A DNA stretch of 64,000 nt from Vibrio thalassae (GCF_900089835.1 NZ_OANU01000009.1:85401-149400), one strand, 5' to 3'. Counted from the stretch's first letter, positions 17,632-28,541 are shown. Translations and numbers: made by a program. The notes: a model not told the origin generated them from the sequence alone.

Positions 17632-18453
17632 ATGAAACACTGTGAAAAGAAGAATGTCTGGGAGTGCATTGTAACAGAAGCGCGCGAACAAGCAGAGCAA
17701 GAGCCGATGCTTGCGAGTTTTTATCATGCCACCATCATCAACCACGAAAGCTTTGGTGCAGCATTAAGCTACATTTTGGCCAATAAGCTGAAGACCGCGT
17801 CGATGCCAGCAATGGCAGTACGTGAAGTGGTTGAACAAGCATTTAATGCTGATCCATCGATTACCGATGCAGCCGCTTGTGACATTTGTGCCACAGTGAA
17901 CCGAGATCCAGCGGTTGCCATGTACTCAATGCCGCTACTTTATCTTAAAGGCTACCATGCGCTCCAGGGTTATCGTGTCGCCAACTGGCTTTGGAAACAA
18001 GGACGTATGGCTCTTGCTACCTATTTGCAGAACCAAATTTCCGTAGCGTGTCAGGTGGATATTCATCCGGCGGCTCGCATTGGTAAAGGTATCATGCTTG
18101 ACCACGCCACCGGCATTGTTATTGGTGAAACGGCTGTCGTTGAAAATGATGTTTCTATCTTGCAGAACGTCACACTAGGCGGTACTGGTAAAGACTGTGG
18201 TGATCGACATCCAAAGATCCGTGAAGGCGTAATGATTGGAGCTGGAGCGAAGATCTTGGGTAACATTGAAGTCGGTAAGGGAGCCAAAATTGGCTCTTGC
18301 TCTGTCGTGCTTCAGCCTGTGCCGCCACACACCACGGTGGCAGGGGTGCCCGCTAAGATTGTCGGTAAACCGAAAACCGATAAGCCATCATTGGACATGG
18401 ATCAACAATTTAACGGTAAATCGCAAACCTTTATGGGTGGTGATGGGATCTAG
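17632..18453 (+). CDS. cysE: Serine O-acetyltransferase
   Basis: Makes O-acetylserine, the cysteine precursor. The 273-residue protein has an N-terminal helical domain and a left-handed beta-helix from about residue 140, with hexapeptide repeats (IHPAARIGKGIMLDHATGIVIGETAVVENDV). The catalytic His lie in LDHATG and DRHPKI. The tail ends in MGGDGI. C-terminal residues in this enzyme dock into CysK; an Ile end is the usual anchor and is present here. Probably co-transcribed with gpsA. Confidence 0.97.
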   Translation: MKHCEKKNVWECIVTEAREQAEQEPMLASFYHATIINHESFGAALSYILANKLKTASMPAMAVREVVEQAFNADPSITDAAACDICATVNRDPAVAMYSMPLLYLKGYHALQGYRVANWLWKQGRMALATYLQNQISVACQVDIHPAARIGKGIMLDHATGIVIGETAVVENDVSILQNVTLGGTGKDCGDRHPKIREGVMIGAGAKILGNIEVGKGAKIGSCSVVLQPVPPHTTVAGVPAKIVGKPKTDKPSLDMDQQFNGKSQTFMGGDGI

Positions 18454-18481
18454 TTCGTTACCGACAACGATGGTAATAGAG

Positions 18482-18513
18482 AAGCCAAGGTCATGTGCCT
18501 TGGCTTTGTTTTA
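18482..18513. terminator. Intrinsic terminator between convergent cysE and MATE gene
   Basis: A 9-bp perfect stem (AAGCCAAGG with CCTTGGCTT) around a 7-base loop. On the plus strand it is followed by a broken T-run. It abuts the MATE stop codon and may serve both directions. Confidence 0.78.
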
Positions 18514-19854
18514 TCTGACAGCGGAAAGATGCTGCTTTCGAACTTTTAACGCGTAGAAGTATGCGAGAACGCCACCTAGTACATTACCTATAGCCACGCC
18601 AATAAACATGCCCTCTACGCCATAATAGTGACTTCCTAAAGCGGCAGCAGGGAGGGTGAAAACAAACAGTCTCATCGCACTCCACATAAAAGCTTTATTC
18701 GGTTCATGTAAAGCGTTCATACCACTGCCCAGCATCATGATGATACCTTGGAATCCATAGCTGAATGGCACAACGAGTAAGTAATGCCACAGAATATCTC
18801 GCACCGCTTGCTCTTGGGAAAACAGCGCCGAGAGAGGAATGCTCAGTGGAACCATCATGGCGAATATAAGGAGCTGGAAAACAATAGAGAATCGCATGCT
18901 TAAAAATAGACCTGCGAAGCTACGAGCGGGTTGTTTCGCACCAAAGTTTTGCGACATAAATGGCGTTAGAGCAGAGCTTAACGAAATCAAGACCAAAATA
19001 AGTATCGACTCTACACGTTGAGCTGCACCATAAGCAGCAACGGCTGCGGTGCCATGGGATGACAACATCTTCATCAGAATCGCACCTGAAATAGGAGACA
19101 TGGCGGTCGACAGTCCTGAAGGCGTGCCAATATGCAAGATAGCGACCCAATCTTGCCAGATTTTGGTTGGCTCGAATTTGCCGAGTAGTTTTTCCCGTTT
19201 GATGAGGACGAACAATGAGCCACATAGGGCTCCAAGCCACGCGATGCCACTCGCAATGGCTGCGCCTTGAATACCTAACTCAGGGAAAGGCCCGATACCA
19301 AAGATTAACAGTGGGTCGAGCACCCCATTGATGAAACCAGATAACATCATGATCTTAGCGGGTGTCTTGGTGTCTCCAGTGGCGCGAATTGCGCTATTGC
19401 CTGCCATTGGTATAACGAGCAAAGGCACCGTCAAATACCAAATCACCATATATTCGTGAATCAGTGGAATGATCTCTTCACTTGCCCCAAGCAGTCTAAA
19501 TAGCGGCTCAATAGTCAGAAGCCCAAAGGCTGAAGCTATGGTGACTAAAACGACCGCGAGAAGTAACCCATGGGTAGCAAACCGAGCGGCATTTTGAGTA
19601 TTGCCTTGTCCAAGTTGACGGCCAATATTGGTTGAGAGACCCATACCAATACCCATAGTGATGCAATTGACCCCAAAGGTAACGGGGAACGTAAAGCTGA
19701 TCGCGGCGAGAGCGTGTGTACCAAGCAGAGAAATAAAGAAGGTATCAACGAGGTTGAATGCCAAGATAGCAACCATGCCAAATACCATAGGAACTGTCAT
19801 GTTTCTAAGGACGGTGGAGATGGGATCAGAAAGTAGACCGTGTTTATCTTGCAT
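18511..19854 (-). CDS. MATE family efflux transporter
   Basis: The 447-residue protein has twelve predicted membrane segments and two MatE domains (about residues 18-180 and 240-400). Motifs such as NLVDTFFISLLG and PMAGNSAIRATGDTK are typical of the DinF/NorM superfamily. Members export drugs or metabolites with Na+ or H+. The substrate is unknown, and it is not NorM by this sequence alone. It stands alone, convergent with cysE and divergent from groES. Confidence 0.88.
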   Translation of the reverse strand: MQDKHGLLSDPISTVLRNMTVPMVFGMVAILAFNLVDTFFISLLGTHALAAISFTFPVTFGVNCITMGIGMGLSTNIGRQLGQGNTQNAARFATHGLLLAVVLVTIASAFGLLTIEPLFRLLGASEEIIPLIHEYMVIWYLTVPLLVIPMAGNSAIRATGDTKTPAKIMMLSGFINGVLDPLLIFGIGPFPELGIQGAAIASGIAWLGALCGSLFVLIKREKLLGKFEPTKIWQDWVAILHIGTPSGLSTAMSPISGAILMKMLSSHGTAAVAAYGAAQRVESILILVLISLSSALTPFMSQNFGAKQPARSFAGLFLSMRFSIVFQLLIFAMMVPLSIPLSALFSQEQAVRDILWHYLLVVPFSYGFQGIIMMLGSGMNALHEPNKAFMWSAMRLFVFTLPAAALGSHYYGVEGMFIGVAIGNVLGGVLAYFYALKVRKQHLSAVR

Positions 19855-19986
19855 GGCATTCTGTGCTGATGAGACAGGCGCCTAGAATACAGCAATTGAT
19901 GCCTTGGCGCGACAAAGGGTTTGGTGATGAAGGTCATTCACTGCTCAAAGCTCATTTTCGTTATTTTTGTCACACTTTTTTGGCAT

Positions 19987-20020
19987 TCTGCCCTTGGTAT
20001 TGAAGAAAATGCCCCCAACA
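19987..20020 (+). promoter_or_regulatory. Sigma-32 heat-shock promoter of groESL
   Basis: A -35 region TCTGCCCTTGGTA (19987-19999; consensus TCTCnCCCTTGAA) is followed after 12 bases by CCCCCAACA (20012-20020; consensus CCCCATtTA). Spacing and position, about 65 bp before groES, fit RpoH control. I see no CIRCE inverted repeat. Confidence 0.78.
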
Positions 20021-20086
20021 TATTCAACACAAGGCCTTGAAGGCAATCTAATAAGCTAAATGGAAAATAATCAGGAGAATCGACCG

Positions 20087-20377
20087 ATGAATATCCGTCC
20101 TCTACACGACCGAGTTATCGTTGAGCGCCAAGAAGTTGAATCTAAATCTGCTGGCGGCATCGTTCTAACTGGTTCTGCTGCAGAAAAATCGACACGTGGT
20201 ACTGTTTTGGCTGTGGGCAAAGGCCGCATCCTAGAAAATGGTACTGTTCAGCCATTGGACGTGAAAGTAGGTGATACGGTTATCTTTGCTGAAGGCTACG
20301 GCACGAAAACAGAAAAGATCGACGGTAAAGAAGTTCTGATCATGTCTGAAAATGACATCATGGCTATCGTTGAATAA
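20087..20377 (+). CDS. groES: Co-chaperonin GroES
   Basis: Heptameric lid of the GroEL chamber. The 96-residue protein starts [12 protein letters not shown], preceded by AGGAG, and contains the mobile-loop segment ([16 protein letters not shown]) and the late [15 protein letters not shown]. An upstream in-frame ATG (nine codons earlier) is open but lacks the family start. It precedes groEL by 68 bp in one transcript from the sigma-32 promoter. Confidence 0.98.
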   Translation: MNIRPLHDRVIVERQEVESKSAGGIVLTGSAAEKSTRGTVLAVGKGRILENGTVQPLDVKVGDTVIFAEGYGTKTEKIDGKEVLIMSENDIMAIVE

Positions 20378-20409
20378 TTAAGTAGACGTTGAGTAATTTT
20401 TTACTCTAA

Positions 20410-22083
<1,674 letters not shown>

Positions 22084-22934
22084 TGCGACAAGCGTCGCAC
22101 TGACCGTTCCTTAGCATAATATGCTAAGGTGGGCGGAAATATCGATGGATATAACCGCCCTAGCTATCTACCCCGAGGATGTAATTGATAGCACTCTGCC
22201 TAGAGCTCCTCGACACTCAACCTTTCGCTGGAAACGGCAATCTTAGGATGAATAAGATTTGAGGCAGTGTATTGCTGCCTCCTATTTACCAGTATTACGG
22301 GTTACTCAAACTAATTGAGGTGTTCGTAATCAGCGGGAGACCGCTAGTAAAGGAGATAAGTCTTTGAGTCCACACACTTGTTTAAGTGTGCCTCAATATT
22401 AACTAAAGCACTTGGCTTCTTAACCTAGTGGGAGTAATCCTATCTAAGCAACGAGAAGATGCGCTTCAACGGTCAATGTGACTGAAGTCTGTGTTTTGTA
22501 TTGTCTTACGCTCAATATCAATTTGAGTCGATAAGACCAATTTTGTAGCAAGTTGTAGCCTAGGGATAGTGCGAGTTTGGTAACGAACTGGTGCGAAGCT
22601 TCCTGACAATGTACTCCCTTTCGAGGTGCGTTATTCGTGTGAGCGAATAGGGCAGATATCGGTAATGACAACCGATTGAGAGGCTAGGCTTGGTTATAAG
22701 GTTAACGGATGTGAACTGTTGATAAACAACGTGAGCCGGAATGAGCGAAACGTCATTGCTTGCAGAAAACAACTCAGGTTGGCTTCTGCATGACGCTCTG
22801 ACCAAAAGGTATGTGGACAGGTTATTCCTTTTACATCTGGGAATACGCTACTGTTGTGCCACCGTTGGATAGACAGAACCTAAGTAACTATCTGTACAAA
22901 CACAGGAACTTGGTAAGCCCAATTATCCGCCCTA

Positions 22935-24122
22935 GTGGCAGGTGACCCGCAAGGGAAGCTGTTGGGTAAGTGGGTATGGGAACGATGGAAAAAGCGAATG
23001 CTTGACTGTATAGAGGGAGATATTAAAGGGTGTTTTGATTTCATAAGTCACGACTGGTTAATCGCCAATATTCCTATGGATAACGTGATTCTCAAGAAGT
23101 GGCTTAAAGCTGGATTCATGGAATCTGGGAGTTGGAATCCTACGGAAGCAGGTACACCACAAGGAGGAATAATATCTCCTGTACTTGCGAACATGGCATT
23201 AGATGGACTGGAAGCGGTACTTGAATCCCACTTTGGGAAGAAGAACACCAAAGCCAGTTACAAAACTAAGGTCAACTATGTGCGTTATGCGGATGACTTT
23301 GTAATCACTGGCATCTCGAAAGAGTTATTAGAGGATGAAGTTCTCCCTCTCGTTGAAGCCTTCATGGCGGAGCGAGGACAGTCTCTATCGAAAGAGAAGA
23401 CACTCATTACTCACATTGAAAAGGGGTTCGACTTTTTAGGTCAGAATGTACGTAAGTATGACGGCAAGCTCTTAGTTAAACCGTCGAAGAAAAACGTTAA
23501 AACATTCTTGAGCAACATACGAGACTATCTCAACAGCCACAAAACGGCTCCAGCGAGTGCAATTATTGCCAAGCTGAATCCGATGATCCGAGGATGGTGC
23601 AATTACCACCGATGGGTCTGTGCAAGTGAGGCATTCAAGTATGTAGATTTCCGTATCTGGAAAATGCTTTGGCGTTGGTGTCGAAGAATACACAAGAACC
23701 GACGTAAACGCTGGGTTAAAGATAAATACTTTAGAACAGTGGGAGGAAGGAGTTGGGTATTCAGCGCACCAAGACCGAAAGGCGAAGATGGTTACTATCG
23801 TTTGACTTACGCAACGCAAGTAAAAATCGAAAGGCATGTGAAAATTATCGCTACAGCCAACTGTTACTTACCAGAGGATGAACAGTACTTTGAAAGTCTA
23901 ACGACTAGAAGACTGAAGAAATCTTTAGGAGGTAACTTGAGGCTCTGGAGAATTGCTGAAAGGCAGGACTTCAAGTGTGCGGTATGCCATCAGCAGTTTG
24001 GCTCTGAGGATGAATGGGATGTTCACCATATCATTCGACGAGTCGATGGTGGCAATGACAATAGCTCAAATCTGATGATGTTGCATGTTAATTGTCATAG
24101 GCAAATCCATAGTGTAGCGTAG
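22935..24122 (+). pseudogene. Intron-encoded reverse transcriptase/maturase with HNH domain, N-terminus deleted
   Basis: The 395-codon frame begins abruptly just before the first catalytic Asp block (EGDIKGCFDFISHDWL). It continues through GTPQGGIISP and YVRYADDFVITG (catalytic Asp pair), then LSKEKTLITH and GFDFLGQNV. The maturase domain X (LNPMIRGWCNYHRW) and a C-terminal HNH endonuclease domain (CAVCHQQF, DVHHII, LHVNCHRQIHS) follow. Related proteins are roughly 550-600 residues, so some 150-200 N-terminal residues (RT0 to RT2) are missing. The only open start is a GTG at 22935 without a ribosome site. ATG GAA AAA GCG at 22985 looks like a native start but is in another frame. I read this as an out-of-frame internal deletion. 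Confidence 0.85.
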
Positions 24123-24183
24123 CCAAAACACTTAATTTGTGATTAGTAGCTGGCTTGTATTGATTACGAGCTTATAAAGGCTT

Positions 24184-24217
24184 GAGCCGTATGCGGGGAA
24201 ACTCGCACGTACGGTTC
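24184..24217 (+). ncRNA. Group II intron domain V (catalytic hairpin)
   Basis: A 34-nt hairpin: GAGCCGTATGCG on the 5' side carries the AGC triad, GGGAAA includes the terminal tetraloop, and CTCGCACGTACGGTTC is the 3' side with its two-base bulge. It is the most conserved element of group II introns and appears intact. Confidence 0.9.
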
Positions 24218-24280
24218 TTAGGGGGCGGTGGTACAGTAATGTACTGCTGCTACCCGCCATTCGCATCAGAATGTTCTGAC

Positions 24281-24307
24281 AAGCCGAAGGGAAACCTTCG
24301 GCTTTTT
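24281..24307 (+). terminator. Intrinsic terminator of groESL (in the intron's 3' exon)
   Basis: A 10-bp stem (AAGCCGAAGG with CCTTCGGCTT) around a GAAA loop, followed by T. Before the insertion it would have lain about 20 bp past the groEL stop; it is now 2.2 kb away. Confidence 0.92.
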
Positions 24308-24449
24308 TGTATCTGGTTCAATAATAACCAAGTAATTTGTGAGAATGTTGCTGAATATGACATTTCACTGACAAATTGTATGGTTGTCCTTTTTAGCATC
24401 GTTTAAACTTATCGTTCGACAACAAGAAAATGTCAATGGAGACAAGATA

Positions 24450-25013
24450 ATGAAAAAAGTCATTTCAGCCCTAGCAGTGGCAGCAGCGGTAACTTCACCA
24501 ATGGCGTTAGCAGACAGCACGCCAGTTATGTTCTCATCACTAAACGGCTTTAACGCACCTGATGCAAATGCAGTTGGTGGTGTTCGTTTAGCAGTGCTTC
24601 ATGGTCAAGTGAATGAAGTAAAAGGTGTCGACTTCTCTGTTCTAGGTATGTCTGAAACTCAACGTACAACAGGTGTGAACTTCGGTCTATTCTTCGGTGC
24701 GTCTAAAGTCACTCAAGAGATGAAAGGTGCTTCTTTAGGTATCTTCAACTGGAATACAGGTTCAACAACGGGTGTTAACCTTGGTGCGGTTAACGTAACT
24801 AACGACGTGAAAGGTCTGAACTGGAGTGCAGTGAACTACTCTGAAGGCTATACAATGGCTGACATCGGTCTTGCTAGCTTCTCAAACAAGTCTAACTTCC
24901 AGTTTGGTTTCTTCAACAAAACCAACACTATCGACGGTGTTCAGATTGGTCTGATCAACTGTGCAGATAACGGTTTCTTCAAGTGCTTCCCAATCATCAA
25001 CTTCGCGAAGTAA
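24450..25013 (+). CDS. VC2662-family exported repeat protein
   Basis: The 187-residue protein has a Sec signal peptide (MKKVISALAVAAAVTSPMALA). The mature part is built of short repeats, each with a Gly-hydrophobic-Gly/Asn core: GVNFGLFFGASK, GASLGIFNWNTG, GVNLGAVNVTND, DIGLASFSNKS, FQFGFFNKTN, GVQIGLINCAD. Similar surface repeats occur in the LA_2272 family and suggest a beta-solenoid or barrel-like fold. I recognise it as the homologue of V. cholerae VC2662, which also sits between groEL and efp. Cellular role unknown; location periplasm or outer membrane. The upstream part of the ORF (from 24384) is untranslated, judging by the signal peptide. Confidence 0.83.
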   Translation: MKKVISALAVAAAVTSPMALADSTPVMFSSLNGFNAPDANAVGGVRLAVLHGQVNEVKGVDFSVLGMSETQRTTGVNFGLFFGASKVTQEMKGASLGIFNWNTGSTTGVNLGAVNVTNDVKGLNWSAVNYSEGYTMADIGLASFSNKSNFQFGFFNKTNTIDGVQIGLINCADNGFFKCFPIINFAK

Positions 25014-25029
25014 TTTGAATTGATTCGTC

Positions 25030-25059
25030 AAAAAAGCCCTGCCTAATCAGGGCTTTTTT
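25030..25059. terminator. Bidirectional terminator between the VC2662-type gene and mgtC-like gene
   Basis: A 12-bp perfect stem (AAAAAAGCCCTG with its complement) around a 6-base loop gives T-runs on both strands. The stop codon of the minus-strand gene lies within its last bases. Confidence 0.92.
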
Positions 25060-25555
25060 ATTTTCTCATTCGATGGCGATTCTGCATGGTTTGATGAACG
25101 CCACGGCGTAAGCTTTTAAAGCTGCTTTCAATCTTATCTACGCCCAATAGGACCGTTAATGCCAAAACAGTTAGAATGATCGATTCTTTTTGGTGACCGA
25201 GTCCAATCATCATTCCTAGCCCTGCCAAAACCCAGATAACGGCTGCTGAGGTTACGCCATGAATTTTCCCGTCTTGAGCCATCATTACCCCCGCCCCTAA
25301 AAAGCCAACGCCAGTAATGATCTGTCCCAGAACCCGAGCTTGATCGAGGGTGTTAGGAGATAATGAAACCGCCATGGACATAAAGAGATAAGTGCCTGAA
25401 ACAATCAAGATCGCAGTACGAATGCCAACGGGTTTTCCGCGTGTTTGACGCTCCAGACCGACTAACGCCCCATTGAGCATACAGGCGCCAAGTGCAGACC
25501 ATGAAAACGGTCCTAGATCGAGCAGTTGCGAATTGAATAACTGTGTCAGTTCCAC
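25058..25555 (-). CDS. MgtC/SapB family membrane protein
   Basis: The 165-residue protein has four or five membrane segments and the MgtC signatures GALVGLERQTRGKPVGIRTAILI and GVGFLGAGVMM, with TSAAVIWVLAGLG. It lacks the C-terminal ACT-like domain of Salmonella MgtC (231 residues), so it is of the shorter SapB type. Virulence-associated MgtC lowers ATP synthase activity and membrane-linked Mg2+ responses; that role should not be assumed here. It is a single gene with a bidirectional terminator. Confidence 0.88.
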   Translation of the reverse strand: MELTQLFNSQLLDLGPFSWSALGACMLNGALVGLERQTRGKPVGIRTAILIVSGTYLFMSMAVSLSPNTLDQARVLGQIITGVGFLGAGVMMAQDGKIHGVTSAAVIWVLAGLGMMIGLGHQKESIILTVLALTVLLGVDKIESSFKSLRRGVHQTMQNRHRMRK

Positions 25556-25632
25556 ATTACCTCCTAAAAAGCGCAGTATCTGACGATTATAGCGCCTGAG
25601 CGAACAAAAATATTTTGTCGAGACGAAAAAGC

Positions 25633-26655
25633 TTACTCGAGATGCAAATCCAATGGTGTTTTGCTGGCTCTACCGCCTTCTTCTCGCGTCAGTTTAGGGA
25701 CTAAATACCCAGATACTTGTTTAATCAGTCCTTGAATGATGGCTTTGGCTTCGTCATCGCTAATAAAGAAGTGTGCTGCACCTTGAACCTTATCCAACAC
25801 GTGAAGGTAATAAGGCAATATGCCCGCAGAAAACAGCGCATGACTGAGCTCAAACTGAGCATCAACAGAATCATTGACACCTTTTAGCAGCACTCCTTGG
25901 TTCAACAATGTTGTGCCTGTGTCCTTAATACGTGCCATTGAGGCAGAGAATTCAGAATTCACTTCATTAGCGTGGTTGATATGCGTTACCAAAATGGTAT
26001 TTAGTCGAGTCTGTTTGAGAAGCTGACATAACTCTTCTGTAATGCGTTTTGGGATCACCACAGGTAATCTGGAGTGAATGCGAAGTGTTTTTAAATGATG
26101 AATAGATTCTGCTTTTTGAACAAGCCATGCTAACTCAGAATCTTTGGCCATCAGTGGATCGCCGCCTGACAAAATGATCTCGTCGATCTCTGGATGAGCC
26201 GCAATATAGTCGAGTGCGACTTGCCAGTTAGCTTTACCGCCTTTGTTATCTTCGTAGGGGAAATGGCGACGAAAGCAGTAGCGACAATTCACCGCGCAGC
26301 CACCCTTAACAATCAGCAGTGCGCGATTGTGATATTTGTGCAGTAACCCAGGTACAGCTGCGTCCTGTTCTTCTAAGGGATCTTCTGAGTACCCAGCGTG
26401 GACTTCAAACTCTTGGCTTAACGGTAAAACTTGTCTTAAGAGAGGATCGTGTGGGTTGCCTTTTTCCATACGATCGACAAAGCTTTGTGGAACACGCATT
26501 GGGAAAAGGCGTCGAGCGGTTAAACCTTTTTCCCACGGAGTCGCATCAATTTCTAGCTGCTTCAGCAGTTCATAAGGGTCTGAGATCGCATTCGATAGCT
26601 GTTTGAGCCAGTTTTGCTCAACAGAAACAAGATTTCGGGTTATGATAGGCGACAT
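25633..26655 (-). CDS. epmB: EF-P (R)-beta-lysylation protein EpmB (lysine 2,3-aminomutase-like)
   Basis: Radical SAM, PLP-dependent enzyme that converts alpha-lysine to (R)-beta-lysine for attachment to elongation factor P. The 340-residue protein has the cluster motif CAVNCRYCFRRHFPY (C-x3-C-x2-C), the SAM-binding ILSGGDPLM and a late SGYLVPKLTREEGG segment. It is shorter than clostridial lysine aminomutases, as EpmB should be. It is divergent from efp with only 34 bp between starts, the same pairing as in E. coli. Confidence 0.96.
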   Translation of the reverse strand: MSPIITRNLVSVEQNWLKQLSNAISDPYELLKQLEIDATPWEKGLTARRLFPMRVPQSFVDRMEKGNPHDPLLRQVLPLSQEFEVHAGYSEDPLEEQDAAVPGLLHKYHNRALLIVKGGCAVNCRYCFRRHFPYEDNKGGKANWQVALDYIAAHPEIDEIILSGGDPLMAKDSELAWLVQKAESIHHLKTLRIHSRLPVVIPKRITEELCQLLKQTRLNTILVTHINHANEVNSEFSASMARIKDTGTTLLNQGVLLKGVNDSVDAQFELSHALFSAGILPYYLHVLDKVQGAAHFFISDDEAKAIIQGLIKQVSGYLVPKLTREEGGRASKTPLDLHLE

Positions 26656-26689
26656 TAAATTTTAACTCGAAGAACACTAAGAGGATACA

Positions 26690-27256
26690 ATGGCTACTGT
26701 TAGCACGAATGAATTTAAAGGCGGCCTTAAATTAATGCTGGATAACGAGCCTTGCGTAATTCTAGAAAACGAATACGTGAAGCCAGGTAAAGGTCAGGCA
26801 TTCAACCGCGTAAAAATTCGTAAGCTACTGTCTGGTAAAGTTCTAGAGAAAACCTTCAAGTCTGGTGAAACTGTTGAAGTTGCTGACGTGATGGACATCG
26901 ATCTAGATTACCTATACACAGATGGTGAATTCTACCACTTTATGAACAGCGAAACATTCGAACAAATCGCTGCTGAAGTTAAAGCTGTTGGCGAAAACGC
27001 GAAATGGTTAGTAGAAAACAACACTTGTATGATTACTCTGTGGAATGGTAACCCAATTACCGTGACTCCGCCTAACTTTGTTGAGTTAGAAGTAACTGAA
27101 ACCGATCCAGGTCTAAAAGGTGATACGCAGGGTACTGGTGGTAAGCCAGCAACACTAACAACAGGTGCTGTTGTACGTGTACCGCTATTCATCCAAATCG
27201 GTGAAGTGATTAAAGTTGATACTCGTACAGGTGAGTACGTAGGCCGCGTTAAGTAA
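26690..27256 (+). CDS. efp: Elongation factor P
   Basis: Relieves ribosome stalling at polyproline. The 188-residue three-domain protein carries the modified Lys34 in [10 protein letters not shown], the position beta-lysylated by EpmA/EpmB. The C-terminal domain ends in [13 protein letters not shown]. The ATG follows GAGG. Both modification genes are nearby (epmB at 25.6 kb, epmA at 31.7 kb). Confidence 0.98.
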   Translation: MATVSTNEFKGGLKLMLDNEPCVILENEYVKPGKGQAFNRVKIRKLLSGKVLEKTFKSGETVEVADVMDIDLDYLYTDGEFYHFMNSETFEQIAAEVKAVGENAKWLVENNTCMITLWNGNPITVTPPNFVELEVTETDPGLKGDTQGTGGKPATLTTGAVVRVPLFIQIGEVIKVDTRTGEYVGRVK

Positions 27257-27280
27257 GCTTACTCTTTGCTGTATGAAGAA

Positions 27281-27304
27281 AAGGTCGCTTAGGCGACCTT
27301 TTTT
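27281..27304 (+). terminator. Intrinsic terminator of efp
   Basis: An 8-bp stem (AAGGTCGC with GCGACCTT) around a 4-base loop, then T. Confidence 0.88.
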
Positions 27305-27317
27305 AATGGAAGAGGTA

Positions 27318-28013
27318 TTACTCTTGTGGTCGCCAGCTTAAAGCACTAGCTACAGTGCCAAGTGCTAAGGTGTCCATTTCTGCTTTAGGCAGATTGGCTA
27401 AGGTTTGTAAGGTAATAGCACCGTTGATTTGTGCTGCGGCGACCTCGACACTACCACGGCTAAAACTATAACCAAGTGGGTTATCGACACTCATCATCAA
27501 CCCTTCACCATCGTGGATGGATTCCACGTTAAAATGGGTACTGTCTAAGCGAATGAAGCCAGTTTCTTTTTTAGCTGTCGACAAACTAATAGCTTCCGAC
27601 TTTCTGGCCATTTGATACTCACCAACCGACTTACCATTTTCGCTGATCTCACAAACATAGGGACCGTTACCACCGAACGAGAAGCTGCCAAGATCCACAC
27701 TGGTACCGCCACCACTACAAACGAGCGTCCAAGTTTTACCGTTGTCCTTGCGGGTCACCTCTGCAACCATCTCTCCTTCTTTGGTATTAATAGTATTGAA
27801 CCAAGAGCTAGTGGAAGCACTGCGCGAGTATTTACCTTGATACAATCCGGCAAGATCAAAACTGCCCTCAGGACCAAAGCCCCAAAATGTACCATCCGTT
27901 TTAAGCATCAGTTTTGGTTGAGCTGCCACGGCATCTGATGTGGTCATATTAACCGTAGAACCACACCCAAAAAGTGCACTAGAAATAAGCAGTGCGCAAA
28001 TAGACTTCTTCAT
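27318..28013 (-). CDS. Lipoprotein of unknown function
   Basis: The 231-residue protein has a lipoprotein signal: MKKSICALLISSALFGCGS, with lipobox LFGC and acylated Cys17. The residue after it is Gly, not Asp, so outer-membrane sorting is expected. The mature part is predicted mainly beta (FWGFGPEGSFDLAGLYQGKYSR; VCSGGGTSVDLGSFSFGGNGPYVC), with two cysteines about 25 residues apart that may form a disulfide. I recognise no family. It stands alone between efp and the frd operon. Confidence 0.82.
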   Translation of the reverse strand: MKKSICALLISSALFGCGSTVNMTTSDAVAAQPKLMLKTDGTFWGFGPEGSFDLAGLYQGKYSRSASTSSWFNTINTKEGEMVAEVTRKDNGKTWTLVCSGGGTSVDLGSFSFGGNGPYVCEISENGKSVGEYQMARKSEAISLSTAKKETGFIRLDSTHFNVESIHDGEGLMMSVDNPLGYSFSRGSVEVAAAQINGAITLQTLANLPKAEMDTLALGTVASALSWRPQE

Positions 28014-28122
28014 TGTTACATCTCTTTTTTATTATCAAGCGGCGCGGATTATATAGAGAGAGTTGGGTTCTGCGTGTAAGCATTTGTCTTCTTAAATGCT
28101 GAGTCACAAAAATACTGGCAAT

Positions 28123-28150
28123 AAAAAAAGGCAGCGATATCGCTGCCTTT
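28123..28150 (-). terminator. Intrinsic terminator of frdABCD
   Basis: A perfect loop-poor palindrome (AAAGGCAGCGAT and its complement) with a T-run on the minus strand, 19 bp past the frdD stop. Confidence 0.9.
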
Positions 28151-28168
28151 GAGGTTTGTGTCTGTTGC

Positions 28169-28531
28169 TTAGAGCATAAAGATGAATATAACAGATAAGG
28201 CGCTGATTAAACCAGCAAAGAAGTAGCAAGCAATTTTTCCTGCCACACCCGCATGGATTTTCAGATCGTGCATACCGTGATGTAGGCGATGCATTGCATG
28301 CCACATCGGAAGTGCTAATGTCGCTATGATGAATAGTGCGCCAATGATGCTTGTAGCAAAATCTGCGACACGTTCATAACTCATTGCTTCTGGGCTAATA
28401 ATGCCCATTGGCACTAGAATACCAAGCACAAGTACCGTTACTGGTGTAATCATGGCAAACCAGGTACCACCCGCACCAAATAGTCCCCACCATACTGGTT
28501 CGTCAGAGCGTTTTGGGTTTTGATTAATCAC
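28169..28531 (-). CDS. frdD: Fumarate reductase membrane anchor subunit D
   Basis: A 120-residue, three-segment membrane protein that with FrdC anchors the catalytic dimer and binds menaquinol. It shows the family start [15 protein letters not shown] and the [13 protein letters not shown] helix junction. Last gene of the frdABCD operon. Confidence 0.96.
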   Translation of the reverse strand: MINQNPKRSDEPVWWGLFGAGGTWFAMITPVTVLVLGILVPMGIISPEAMSYERVADFATSIIGALFIIATLALPMWHAMHRLHHGMHDLKIHAGVAGKIACYFFAGLISALSVIFIFML

Positions 28532-28541
28532 GATTCACTCC

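Noticed and set aside
18511..19854. Naming the MATE gene norM
   Set aside because: Substrate assignment within MATE transporters is not possible from the visible motifs; several paralogues exist in Vibrio.
22444..22805. Minus-strand open frames within the 5' part of the groEL intron
   Set aside because: They lie in structured ribozyme RNA, lack ribosome sites and resemble no protein; open frames in this region are by chance.
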